A stretch of 64,000 bases of DNA, taken from positions 152,076 to 216,075 of the forward strand of contig VZRR01008203.1 in NCBI GenBank assembly GCA_013398015.1, written 5' to 3'. A program made the translations under genes and the position numbers. The notes beneath the pieces were generated by a model. The model ran no database searches. It worked only from the letters and a program-made list of their open reading frames with translations, and was not told where the DNA came from. The first letter of the stretch is position 1. Every line of letters starts with the position of its first letter. Source of the DNA: Oreocharis arfaki. Taxonomy: Eukaryota; Chordata; Aves; Passeriformes; Paramythiidae. Shown here piece by piece: positions 25,801-38,900 of this stretch.

Positions 25801-28800
25801 CTAAAAGATTTTTATAATTATTCAGTTCAAAGCTTTATTTTTGCCTTTTTTGCCAATTTTCATGTAGTGTATTTCATCATAATTTAGAGCAAGCTCGTAA
25901 ACAAAATTGTCTCCTTGCAGCAAAAACTATGATTGTCAGTCTTCCCATTCTTTTTCAAGGAAGTAGAGAAATAAATATTGATCCAACTCCTTTTCCAAAT
26001 TGTTTACTTTCAAATCCCTTCTAAAATATTAAACATTCTCCCTGCTATCTCCTTCTTCGTAACTGCTGTCCATTGATTTCTCAAAGCTTTTCTTTTGCTT
26101 TGATTACTAGTTAGGAAATAAAACTTAGGAACTGAAAAATTGTTGCTCCTGCTTTTGGAAGCACAAAATTGTTTAATATGTTGATCAGGCTTCTTCAGCT
26201 TGCTTTTAGCTTTGCAAAATATATGAAAGGGTTTTTTCATTTAATTTTTTCTAGCATCATCTTTTAATGGATATCTCTTTGATATCCACATTTCTTCTGA
26301 TCAGCATGAGTAATGAAGGTAAGATCCTATGCTGCAGTAAATTTCTGCAAGAGCACACAGAACTAACAAACCAAAACAAGGAGAAAAAAAAAGAAGTTAA
26401 GCAAATGTATTTCATATTATTCTTAGTTTACTGTCTGTGAATTCGTTTTTCCATTAGTCGACTCTAATCACAGCTGTCATCCATTGATTTAGACTTGTCT
26501 TTCCCACATGTGAGTGTTTTAATCTAGTCTTTGTTTTCATCTCTAGCTGAAAAGGAAAGTTTTCATCTAGATGCTCAAATTCACTCATTTTCATGCCAGC
26601 ACTGTCTCAAACTATTTAATTTTAACAGCTCTTAGCATTAGAAGCATTAAAGAAAACTGCTCCAAGGACCACTCTTCAGTGGTGCATGTAAATAAAAGCA
26701 GAGAAATCATGCAAAAACATCAGCGAAGATCTCTCTCTCTCTTCCCCCTCCCTCAGTGGCATCAGTTTCTTATTTCATTCAAGTCATAAGTGACTTTGGC
26801 AGATAAATTCTCCTGGACTGTTTGCCCTTTTGTCTCAAAGCAGGCTCCTTGCAAAGTAAAATGCAATTTCATCCCATTCAGTGAGTTTCATAAAGGCCAT
26901 GGAAATTAATGGCATCCAGAGGTCACATCTACAGCACTGTGAGAGTAAGAGATTGCACAAAGCCATGTAACTTAGCTCACCACTGGCATGTTACCAACAC
27001 AGGACTTTGATTACCTCCATGATGTGGCTGCTGACGGTAACAAAATGCATGGCTTTGGTGGAACGAAGCAGTGTTGAGGAAATGGAGGAAGACGACAATG
27101 TCTGCCACAGCACTATCTATGTCCTGCTGACCAAGGTTGAATAAGACAGACAGCTGACATAGGCCTCTGATACAACAGGAAAGTTGAAAAAGACGTGAAG
27201 TCAGCTTTGCTTGGCTGTAAGAGAATCACCCTGAAGAAAGAAAAATCATTCTGTTTTGCCCTGAGGTACTCAAACTTTGACTTGTCTTCACTGACCTTGA
27301 AGTGTTTTCCAGCAAGGAAACGCATCCTGCAAAATACAGGTTTAGGCTAGAAGTGATGTTCTTAATTTATGTTTGCTGAGATCTTTGTGCCAGGAAGCTT
27401 GCTGAGTTTCTGGAGGTGCAGATTGGTAGGGAAGGCTGCAGGAGAGGGCTGATAGCAGAAAGAGAAGAGGCACTGCTCCCCAAAAGCGGCTCCCGCAGCT
27501 CTTAGGTGCAGCTTTGTGCCAACAGCAGCAGCTCTGGAAGCACTGAGATGCAATGTCTGGGCACAGCCACAAGGTTGCCACACATGCCAGCCTGGCATCC
27601 TAGTCCTTTCCCCCATGCACTTCTCAACCTTGGAGAAAATCAACCAGTTACTACTTTTGTCCTGTGAAAAGGCTCAACCTTCTCTCAGTGTTTGTGAGAG
27701 TAAAAAAATTGGCCATTACTAATTCCCTTATCCCTTCACAGGCTGGTAATGTGCTCCTTGCAGTTCAGTCTGCAACATTATTGGGTACAGCAGCCAAGGA
27801 ACCTTTGAAAAGCAATATTTACAGGCAGTGTGCAATGGATTGCTTTGTTTTCCTGGCTATGGTAAAATGCAGGTTTAGTGCAACCAGCACACAAGAGAGA
27901 CAGAATCCCTTCAACATTTGGTTTCTTTCTTCAAGCTACATTTTAGCTTTCACTCAAAAGGAAAATGGGAAAGTCTAGCTGTTTGGATTGCAGTACAAGA
28001 CAAGCTCAAAGGCTTATCAAGAAAATAAAAATACCCAGTGAATGATACTTTTTTTTATAGCCTGCTCTCCTAAACTGAACTCGGGGTTTTTTAAGATTTG
28101 GCTCAGGGTTTTTAAACAGCTCAGACTGTCGATCTTCTTGTAGCTCATTGAAAGACAGTATTTTTTTTAAAAAGCCTACATTCTCTGCATCCTCAGGAGA
28201 GCTCCACTGCTGTCTCTGTCAAACATTTGTCTATGATGTTGGCCCTGAACACTTGGTAGCTTCCCTTTTCACTGATTTGTGCAAAATTTTTCTCCTATCC
28301 TCGAGACTTTCAGGAGCTTCTCTCTCTTCCTAACCTCAGAACAAGCGTGGTGAAGATTGATACATCTGCCCAATAATTGTAATACGTGGAACACATTCTG
28401 GTCTTTGGTGTAAAGAACACCTGGTTTTGTTGGGCTCAGGTGTTCTATTCTCTTCCAGCCTTTGGGTTATCTTTTGGGCTTTTTTAAATTGCTGGCTGAA
28501 ACCCATGGAATAATGCTATCCAACAAACAATATGATGAGGGAAATCCCCAGGGTCTCTCTTGTAGGGTGGTGGATGGAAGTTTTCTGAGTCACCTGCAAG
28601 ACTCAGTGACATATTTGATACTCAAGGTTCCCATTAGCACAGATTTTTTTTCTTTAATGTACACCCTGTGGCACTGTGAAAGGGATGTGGCAGTGAGAAA
28701 CCGTAACAGTTCAGCTGTAGACTGAAAGATTTAAAGACAGACCCACCTAAATGTTAAGTAATGAAAATACACTTTCATTTTGATACAAAGGGACTCGAAA

Positions 28801-29517
28801 AACTGTGAGCAAACAAGAGTGCTTGGAAGGTCATTGGTAGTGTACCACATGCACTAACAGTTTTCTTCGAGGAACCTGAAAGATTAGTCCCAATCTGTGG
28901 AAGAACGGTGAGCTTTTCACCCTGTGTAGTGTTTTGAAGTGGTTAAAAAGGTGTAGGCTCAGTGCATGCCCAGCTTAGCTCTCTGTGTTTTGAGAGGTCC
29001 CTGTGCATGACATCACTAGAGAATGGCTTTGTGATCTTACCCACACAAGTAGGAGGACCTCCAGCCCATCAGGTTTTTTCAGTGTCATCAGTCCTTTCCT
29101 TCTGCATCCCTCTAGTGGTTTCTCATCTCACTGCTCATCAATGCCCTTACAGCTTATCCCCTCTTCCCTCCTGCTCACCCTATAGGTGCAGGTTCCCATT
29201 CCCAAGCAGCAATTGTGTGGTGCCTTCTATAAATCAGTTGTTCAAATATCCACTTCAAATGTTACCCCTGCTTGGAGGGGCCCTCTGTATGCCATGCCTC
29301 TTCATTTCACTTGGAATATTCTCTCTTGTTGAAGAAACTACAAAAAATGTTGGCTGCCACCATGAAGAGTTTCTTGGTGTTTTCTTGTGTCCCCCTTCTT
29401 TGCATGCCTGTTTCTTGCCCCCATGGCCTGCAAACTCTTCACATTTCTAACTGGTATTGTCCTTGATCTTGGTACGCAACAGCAACCCAGCTCTGTTTAC
29501 AGTAACAGAAATAGTAA

Positions 29518-29938
29518 ATCATAGAATCATAGAATGGCTTGGGTTGGAAGAGACCTTAAGGATCATCTAGTTCCAGTATCTCTGACATTGGCAGGGACAT
29601 CTTCCATTAGACCATGTTGCTCAGAGTTCCTTGCAGCCTGACTGGAGCACTTCGAGGGATGGGGCATCCACCGTTTCTCTGGGCAGCCTGTTCCAGTGCC
29701 TCACCACCCTCACAGCAAAGAACTTCCTCCTAATGCATAATCTAAACCTACTCTCTTTCAGTTGAAAGCCATTTCCCCTTGTCCTGTCACTACATGCCCC
29801 TGTAAAAAGTCCCTCTCCATCTTTATTGTAGGCTCCCTTCAGGTACTGGTTAGGTCATCCTGAAACCTTCTCTTCTCCAGGCTGAACAAACCCAGTTCTT
29901 TCCCTTGTACACGAGGGGCTCCATACCAGCAAAGAGTC
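29518..29938 (-). mobile_element. CR1 LINE, 5'-truncated 3' end, antisense
   Basis: It begins with the reverse complement of the CR1 3' terminus ('aatcatagaatcatagaatgg' at 29518-29538), followed by 'cttgggttggaagagacctt', 'gggcagcctgttccagtgcctcaccaccct' and 'cttctcttctccaggctgaacaa'. All are standard avian CR1 3'UTR and ORF-end phrases in reverse orientation. Two direct copies of the 8-base terminal unit are retained and the sequence is less diverged than the other copies here, so this is the youngest-looking CR1 in the window. Right boundary approximate. Confidence 0.95.
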
Positions 29939-32900
29939 CCTTTGAAAGCTGAAGAGCAAGGACCAAAAATAGGACGGCCTTAGCAACTTGCTTTGTGCTG
30001 GAAGGGCATCTGCCATGTGTAAACAGGGCAGTTCTTTTGGCTGTGTGGCTGCACGCACTGTTGCCACCTTTTGTCCTCCTTTAGCTGGACGAAAACCTTT
30101 GCTTTCTGTAGAAAGCATGATGTTCATCTGAACTACATGTTCTACTTCACTCAGAGCCTGTCTTGTCCTGATCAGGTTGTTGAACCATTTTCTCATTCCT
30201 ACGAATCCATGCCTTCTGCAGGTCTGTATCTGCATGAGTGCATGAGTATGAAAGTGGCTCTATTAGAGCAGTAATTGCCTGGAATCTGTTAGCATTTCAT
30301 TATAAATCTTTTTTTTGACAGATTTATAACCAGATTGTAGAAATTAACTGCTGGAGGAAATGTGCCATTTATTCTCAACAAGAACACATTTTATTTTTCT
30401 ACATGGCTGTTACTAGACTGTTTTTTAGAGGCTAGAAAAATAATATTATGCTTGTTTTCATGTATTTCTTTTAAGTGAAAAAAACTTCAACCTTTTAGTA
30501 AACATTTAAGAACTATTGGTATAGTAACATGTTTATTGCATAGTCCTTTCTGATGTTTCTTGAGAACAGGAACTGATTAAATGGCATTACTGTATCAGCA
30601 CATTAAAATACAGCTTAACTGAAGAAACAACAGCTGAATAAAATAAGGTTAGCAGGTGAAAAAAATAGTGTCAGAACAGTTTTGTTGATAGAAGGAAGGA
30701 TGTTTCTATTGCAGCAAATATACTACCACTCATTTTTCAAAAAGCCCGAATTGACAGCAGATGTAAGGGACAGCATTCCACTCGCTTGCAGCAACTGCTG
30801 AAGTTTTGCTGCAAAGCTTTGACAGTGAGCCCAAGGTGAGGTACTGCACACCTTTTAGTGCAGGCAGTGGAAGAAGTCACAGGAGCGAGGGCAGGGGAGA
30901 GAGAGCAGTCTCTCAGGGCTGCTCTGGGTGTAAGAACTTGCTCCTCTGCACTCACAGCTGCCATCTGCAGCAGTTCACAGAGGTCCTGGGCAGGGTTCAC
31001 TGAGGACACTGAGCTGCTGCCTGCTAGTGTGACTGCTCCTGACACATCAAAAAATCCTTTGAAGACTGTCGGAGTCAGTCCCACTAGGACTACACAGTTA
31101 GGGAAAAACATTGTTTCAGGCTAGGCAACCTGAAATATTTCTGCTTTACCCTACTAGTCATGTTTTCTAGGCCATTCTTGTTTGTCTTTTTACTGTCACA
31201 AGTATGATTTCCCTGAGTGCCACTTCATAGACACTCATTTTCAAGCAGCACTATAAACAGTGACAATTTCATGCCTCCAGGCAGGAAATTAGGGAGGGAA
31301 ATGAGAAAAAGCTCCCTTGCTACAGAAAGCTCTTTCTTTGATGGGAATTCTAAGTGCTTTGACAGTTTGCAATGAAAAGACCCTGCTTACAGTGTCCAAA
31401 GGATCTTGTTAAAAGCGAAGCATAACCTAGTAATGTCTCTCTCCACCACTCTATTCTGGAGAGAGAAATTCCAAACAGGGAAGTGGTAACTCTGTATTTT
31501 TTAAAAATGATGGGTCCTGTGGCTGTGCTGGTGGATAGCGGAGTCAAAATTTCCATCTGCACCTACCCAGTGAGGATTCTTCTCCTTAGTCTCAATGAGC
31601 ACTTCCCCAAGAGGACAGGAGACTTTATCCTCTAGAAGAATCTGCGTAAGAGACCCAACCGCCCTGTCTAAGATTTTATCATACCTTTTTCCAAGGGGAT
31701 TGATACATTTCAAGTTAAGGAATAAGTTTTAACGGCAAGAGAATAAAGTCTGTCTTCTTTTCTACAGGTTAAATTTCAAAACTTTGTTTTGAATTGTACA
31801 GGAAATTTAAAATTTAAAAAAAAAAAATACAAGGCCTTGGAAATCTCTGGTGGAATGCAAATACCCAAGTAAACTGATAAATAAATTCAGTGTATTAGAA
31901 AGCAAGCTGTCTTTGATAAGCATTCTTTTTCTTCACTTATCTTCATACTTGCCTGTCTATTGGGGATCCTTTCTTGTAATGCTTTCTTATCAAAGATATC
32001 AAGGAGATACTTGGCAACTTGTGAGCAACCCTTTGTGTTTCCTGAGACAAGTTGCCTTTGCTTTATCTTTAACTAAGAACTGAAGGCATTTTTCTGCACT
32101 AGTCTGTGTCAGTGCTTGTCACCATTGTATCTTAAAAGCTAATTTCTGCTACTCTGCTCTTCCCCACCACCCAGGGATCTCAGGCTGGTGAAAGAGATTG
32201 AGCTTCAATTGCCTCAGGTTTAGCACATCCCTTTCATGCCTCAAGTTTCCAGGGGCTTCCTCTCACGACCACCTCCATGAAGCAGAAGGTTACCAGGAAA
32301 GCAACATATAGTCTTCTGTGCTTTGGGGATGGGAGCATGGGGAGAGAACATGCCCTTAATGACTTTGAAGATATGCTTCAAAGTCAATGAAAGCTTGTTT
32401 CATTGTGGAATTAGTAACCTGTATGGTTTTCGCTGCAGAGTATGCAGTAGGAGACAGATAGATGGGTGCCTAAGAATCCTGGGCTGGACATTTAAAATTA
32501 TTCAAGGAAAGGTTGCAGACACGGTCTCCTCTTGCAAACTTATTTAACATGAGCTATTTCAGTGGGCAAGTCTTGCTTTCAACAAGGCTGAACACTGTGC
32601 TGAAATCCATTCTCCTTCATAAAAGCTTTATAAAGACACAGGGGAAAACATGGAAGTGCATGTGACAATAAATTAAGCCCGTGCTTGAGTGCAGTCTCAG
32701 ATTTCTGTGGGCTTATTGGTTCATTTTTAGGTATATTCTTGCTGCAGTGCTTTCCTGAAGGAGGATTCATGACAGGGATTATCATGTTGACTGTATATGA
32801 AACATAATTTGTAATAAAAAGCTTTCATGCTTCTTTTCATAAGCTGCTAAATAGTCTTCGTTATCCCTGCTTCTCTGTGAGTAGATAGAACTAAAGAGGT

Positions 32901-35900
32901 AAAGACATTTTACACTGATTTGCAGAAGTATAATTGGTTACTTGGAATTAATAAGAAAAATCCTTCAGAGGAAAGAGGAACAAGAATAGATTTTGACTGA
33001 CTATGTTATAATGGAATGAAATTATTTCAGTACTCAATGTGATAAGGAAATAGTTATGTCAGTATCCCTACATACCCATTAGGGCAAACTTGATGGTACC
33101 AGATGGAATCTGTAATACAATCCTCTGCCACAGTAACTTTCAGGGTAGTAAGGCAGCACTGCTACCTGAGCTGAATCTAACTGCAGCTAATCAGACCTAG
33201 ATTTTCTATCATTATTTGTTTTAGTGATTGAATGCTGGTTTACAGTGCAAGTGAGTGAAATGATCAACCCTCACAGAAAGCATCATATGTGGACTGGAAT
33301 AGAGAAAAAAACCCTGATTTTGCATCCTGAGGCAGGGAAAGCAGTGTTATTACAGCTGTACTTGCTGTCTCATTTCTCAGGGAGCTTGCTGCCATGCCAA
33401 ATCTGCAGTTGGATTTGGATAGCTGGCAGGGCCTCAAGATAGTGTTCAGATTCCCTCTGGACATTTTCTTGAAGGACAGCAATCTGTCTTCATAATCTTC
33501 GTAGTCATTGTGTGCTTGTTCTTTCAGTTCTGTCAAGGTTCTTTTTACCCACTTTTTAAGTGAAAAGTCTTCTTGAGTTAAAACCATCTCGTATGGTGGT
33601 TTGCTCTATACATAAATTATAATGTTTGGATTAGGGTGCTCCCCACTCTGCCTTGCAGAATAGGGATGTTTGGACCTGGAGAAAAGAGCCCACATTCTCT
33701 TCTTTACTGTCTTGAGTCCAGTCCTCCTGCCAGCAGTTTGATTTCCATGTAGATCCCATCAGTCGCCTCTCAAGGCTGCAATGCAGCTGCAGATGGTTGC
33801 AACAGCACCTTTCTTATTGATTAGACAGGGTTATGACAACTGGACAACATGACCTGCCAGAGATTTGGTGCAGTCAGTTCTCCTGAGGTTGGTATCTGTG
33901 CCTTGGCAGTCAGCAGAAGATGGCTTCTCACCTGTCCAACAGCTGTTTTCTCTTCTAAGTGCAATGGCTCCCTTGGGAACGGGACTAACTGGACCGGAAC
34001 TGGGCTATCCAGGCAGCTTTTGCTTTGTGAAGCTCCACCTCCACCCTAAGTCTCCTGTTCAGTTTTGACGGTCTCCTCTGCATCTGCCCTGGTGGTCAGC
34101 AGCCTGAAGAGACCTTTCAGAGCTCTGTGGAAGAGCTGTGAGATACACAGGAGTAAGATGCACGTGATGAAGCACCTCCTAACAGATGTATTCTGGGTTG
34201 TTTGGCATGGGCTCAGCCCATTACAGACTTCCAGCCCAATGAGTTTTGTACCTTACCTTGCTGCACGGCGAGCATGGGGAAGAGGCCTTGTAGCCTCCAA
34301 AACAAGGCGAGCCAGGAATCCTTTCTGACAGTTTGTTTGGCTGCTCAGGTTTTTCTGCATGATGAGATGTTCTCCAGTACAGCAAAGGACTCCACACTGA
34401 GTAACATTCCTTGTATCATGACTTCTGTGTTCAGCTCCTTGTCTGCTGTCTACTTTAATCTAGGGTCTCTAAATTTTCAGACCCTCCCACCCATTCCTGG
34501 CATTTTCAAGGTTGTCTCTCAACAGTAAAAGCACTTCTGTGTCTGGCTGTCAGTTTTGCATTCCTGAGCTTAGAACTGTTTTTCCTGCACTGGTTCAATC
34601 TATGCATATGTCCTCTGCACCTCCTTTTCTTTTCCTTCTGTCCCTTCCTACCACACACACATTTTTGCTCTTGGGATGCTCTGGTCTGTCACTGCCTTGT
34701 GTTTCGCCATTCGTGTCTCCCTTCACCAGGTGGGGAGTGTTTTCTAAAGGCTCTTACAGACTCTTTGCTTATAATACCACCCTCAAGTGAAAGCTGACAT
34801 CATTCAGGGCAGTGAAAAAGCATGCCTTGTCTCTAAGACCAGTTTCATCCAGGTCTTTCCATTCACTAGTGTTCTTCCACAGCCTGTGTTTTCCACCCTT
34901 CTTCTGAAAACTTTCTTTTGCAAGCAGTAATTGCATTTCCTCTCTAACAACCTGCGAACTTTGTGTGTCTGTGCCCATCCTTTCTACCATCTCAAAGTTA
35001 TATGAAGCAAACAAAAATTGTTCTTGATCAGCAGTGTTTAGTATGTGTCACCTCTTGACCCTCTGTGGTGAGCCAGATGCTGTGCAGGTCTCGCAGTCGC
35101 ACGCCTGCCAACTGGGTCAGTCTGTTGGCCTATCGGAGAGGAAGTGATCGGGTGGTGCAGCAAGCTGAAGCGTCTGTGCTTTGTTTTTCTTCTTCCTTTT
35201 TTATTTTTTTTTTTTTACTTTGCTTTGCTAAGGTTGGATTTGTGAAAGGAAACCTCCACTGAGTCCATGTCATAGGGGGAAGAGAGACATGCAGCCTTGG
35301 TTCAGCAAGAGTTTATGTGCTCTTAGTCTTTCCTGAAGTTTCTATCTTGCAGACCTGGCGATTTCCTGTTTCCTTCTTGCTGGCCCTGATCTTCATAGCA
35401 ATAGTGCCAAAGTGAGAAAGCACTGTCTTAGGGCCAGAGAACAATTCCACTTACTTGTAAGCATTCAATTCCAGCTGCTGGCTGAACAGATCCTCCTCTC
35501 ATGTGGAGGTCCCAGGAATCTGTTACACTGCATGTTATTTGCAAAGAGAGAGGCTGAAAAAAAATTTAAGTGGATTGAGCAGCCAGTTTAGGGTATTAAA
35601 TCACAAAAACAATGTGAAAAATTCTGAGCAGCCCCGTGAAATAGACCATAAATGCTTCATATAGAGACTTGGTTGTTTTGGAGGTTTTTTCTCTGGTGTT
35701 TATTCATTGGTGTTGGTAGTTTTTTCAAACCTTTGGTATGTTCACAGCTACATGAATCCAGTTCCAGGTCTGGAAAAATTAAGTATGAAGGACTGTATAA
35801 ATAACATCTTTTTACACACCTGGTAAAATGGAAATTCTTGTCTCTTCAAAAAGGGGCTAATTTTTGATTGTTCTCAGGGTTTGACTTCTGTTCTCCTTGA

Positions 35901-38900
35901 AAGTACCCATACAGCTTCTGCTGCCCACAGTTACACTGGAACCAGCAGCTTTCCTCATTCAGTGCCGTACAGAAATGCCAAGGTTTTCTATACTGTAAGT
36001 ACTTTGCAAGTTGGATTCATCGAGGAAGTCAGAGTGAGTTGAAGAGGCTCAGTACTCAGTGGGAAGAAAATGTAGGTGGTTTCATGGAGATACAGAGGAA
36101 CTAAACGCTACAGCCAAGGTTACACAGGAAATCAACCTACCCTACAGATCAGGACTGTGCATCTCTAACCTGCACATCAGCAAGTCAAGGGGGAGTTGGA
36201 CTGTGCTTTCAAAGAAATGAATGACCCAAGTGTTGGAGTATGAGTTAGTAAAGCTGGCTTTCAACTGCAAGCAGACACTCCATCACCCCAAAGCTTCCTT
36301 GTGTGCACTCTCTCATCACCTCCTTCTCTTCCTTGGTCCATCCTTCACTCCATGCAGGTCCCTTTCTCTCCACTGGCATGAGCCACAGGTTCAAAAAAGG
36401 AGACTGGAAAGGTGTCCATCTGCAGTCCAATAGGGTGGCATATTTACCTCCAGTAAGTGGCCTTCCCCTGAGAATGGCAAACCTTCCTTTGTGCTGCAGC
36501 TGCTGCTTTGTCTCCCGTGAGTCATAAGCATCTCACTAGCCACAGTGCACGACTTTGAGTGTGTCCTCTGATTTTACACCAGCTTTGCAGAAACTCAGTT
36601 CAAAGAGACGTGGATACTATTCTGTTTAGGTTGCAGAGCTCTTCCCTCTTAGTCTGAATTAAGTCAGAGATCCCTTAGGACTCCTCTCAGTGGACTGTCT
36701 CATCTGTGGAAGGTCTAGGAGTCTTGGTGCTGTAGCCACTAAACATCAGAGGGTTTTTTGGAAGGCAAGAGACAGAAAGAGAATGCATTTTTCTGTTTCA
36801 GACCAGAAAAACAGGGTGAGAGATTCCTCAGGTAAGAACAGAATTACATGAAGTTTTGTCTGCTTGACATGAAATGAACCTAAGGTAGTTTTACAGCAGT
36901 AATTCACCTTATAGAGAATTGCTTTTGTAAACTGGAATAGCTTCTATTTTTCTTCTTGTTAATGTCTTTAGGCAATTCCCGTGCATGGGAGCTGATCTCA
37001 TTGTTTTTCAGCGCCATGTGAATATTTGCATTGCTAGTAGTAACCTTGTTCACACTGCCTGCAGTTGCTTTTTTAAATATGGTGTTTCTGCCTTCAGGGA
37101 AGGGAGAGGGGAAGGTAGACTATGCAGTGTTTTCAGATATTCTCTCATGAATGATATTTTCAAATTGTGATTTACCTGTAATGTGTGTAACTTAATCCTT
37201 GCGGTAAGCTAAGTGGTTGGTGTAGGACTATGGAACAAAAGAGCTTTTCTCTTTTGAGCTTGTTTAGCTGAAGAAAACATTATAGAAAAGAAAGGATGTA
37301 CAAATTTTGACTAGGTGGAGAAGTAACAATGCACAGGTACATGTTCTACAGCTGTGTGCTTTACCTCGTCACTGCTGGTCAATCCCACTAAACATCTTCC
37401 AAGACCATGCCTCCTAGAGATGTATGGAAGGGCCATTTTTTGGGGGTAGTTGTGGACTCTATGAAATGGACTCTGATGAACACCTGCTCTCAAACACCAT
37501 ATTTCTTCTGTTATGTGGCTTTAGGTGAAACTCAAACCCATAGTTAGTGTTTCTTGTATTTAATTGGCAAAGTGGGCTTACAGTGCATACACTGAATACT
37601 GGCCATATGCCATAAAAACTATGCATACTTAGCAAAGAAAAATTAGTATCAGAACTAACTCCCTGGAGACTTTTTTCTTCCCCTCAACCCTTACAAAGCT
37701 CAGGCAGACAGGGACTATGATGCCAGCAGATCAGTAATGCAGAGAAAATTCTTGTGCAAGATTTATACAACAGTTTTGAACATGTGATGCCCAAAACATG
37801 GGTAAAGATACTCCTCACAAATATGTGTGAAGCCTTTGCCTCATGAGATTTCTCTGAGAGCTGCAGATTATTCCCATCTCTAGTAATCAGTTCAGAGCAA
37901 TTGGTTCTGTCCAAATCTCACTTATATCAGATGGGAAATCACTGTTAACTTTGAAACTCCATGGTGTTCTGGTTTTGATTGCGCTTCTACTTAAAGAAAA
38001 GCAAGTAAGTGAAATTATGGAAACAATTACAGATAGCAACAAGTCCACTTGTTACGGTATCTACCTTCATTATTCAATTTAAAACATTACATTAGCCAGC
38101 AGGGTAGCAAAATGGTAGGGTTGTTTTTTTCCAAAAGCATTGCAGACAATATTGGTTTTTTTCCCCTCCCAAATTAATGCACTACATTTCTGAGCTCGAA
38201 GATGTCCCCAGAGTATTTGGCTCACAGCTTGAAGTGTGTCCTTTAACTTTATTAAAGGGTGCATAGGTTATCAGCAGTGATAAGCTTAATATTGAGTTTG
38301 CCTGTTGAGACTCACAAAGGCTTCAAATCATGCATTACTGCACAGACAGAGTTTGTTCACCCACATTTGTTACATCCTAGGACTCGGTATGACACAGTCT
38401 GTCATGTCAGGCATCTCCTTTAGGATAATAACCCAGGCTCGTTTCAAACCAGCAGAGAAGGAAAGGCTCTTTTACAAGGCAAATCTCCCCATCCTTAGGG
38501 AGGGGAGATCCTCAAGGATGGTGGTCAAGCCTCTGACATCAAACATAGAGGACCCTTCACTGCTGAGCGGATGGTAGTCTGTAGGCCAGCCTTTTGTCAA
38601 CATTGGGTGCAAAGTCCTGTTTGAACTGGTGCTAGCTGAAAGAGTGTCAGACTACTCTTAAAACATGACCCCTTTTCCTGCCCCTAGACAAGACATAAAT
38701 TTATCCTGGTCTTAGAGGTTATAAATCATGCTTTGAGGGGCCAGGAGAAAGGAATGTGTTATTAAGAGGAATCTGTACTCCATGTTTGCATTTCATTAAC
38801 ACTTAAAGGCCCCAGTCAAGATCAGGATCTGTGGAGATGTAACACAAATGGGTGGATGCAAGTGAGAAGCAGGAGGGAGCTCAGTTTTGGAAGAGGTCAC

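Larger units (their letters stand above)
16689..29517. other. NRG1: Non-coding intronic sequence
   Basis: About 12.8 kb without a recognisable gene. It contains a GGA-rich tract (21657-21697), a long pyrimidine tract (22798-22842) and several short A or T runs. Open frames up to about 160 codons occur on both strands (for example 23547-24023 minus, 28962-29450 plus), but their products are low-complexity or unlike any family I know. Likely intronic. Confidence 0.55.

Noticed and set aside
28962..29450. 162-codon + strand open frame
   Set aside because: Pyrimidine-rich stretch gives a Ser/Pro/Leu/Cys-rich product with no family resemblance; a shifted overlapping frame is equally open.
31350..31713. 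Two overlapping minus-strand frames that might be one frameshifted old coding sequence
   Set aside because: Neither product resembles a known protein, and the frames overlap by only about 60 bases; too weak to call a pseudogene.
33264..33587. 107-codon minus-strand frame rich in charged residues, considered as a processed pseudogene
   Set aside because: I could not match it to any protein family, and there is no poly(A) tail or flanking duplication that I can see.
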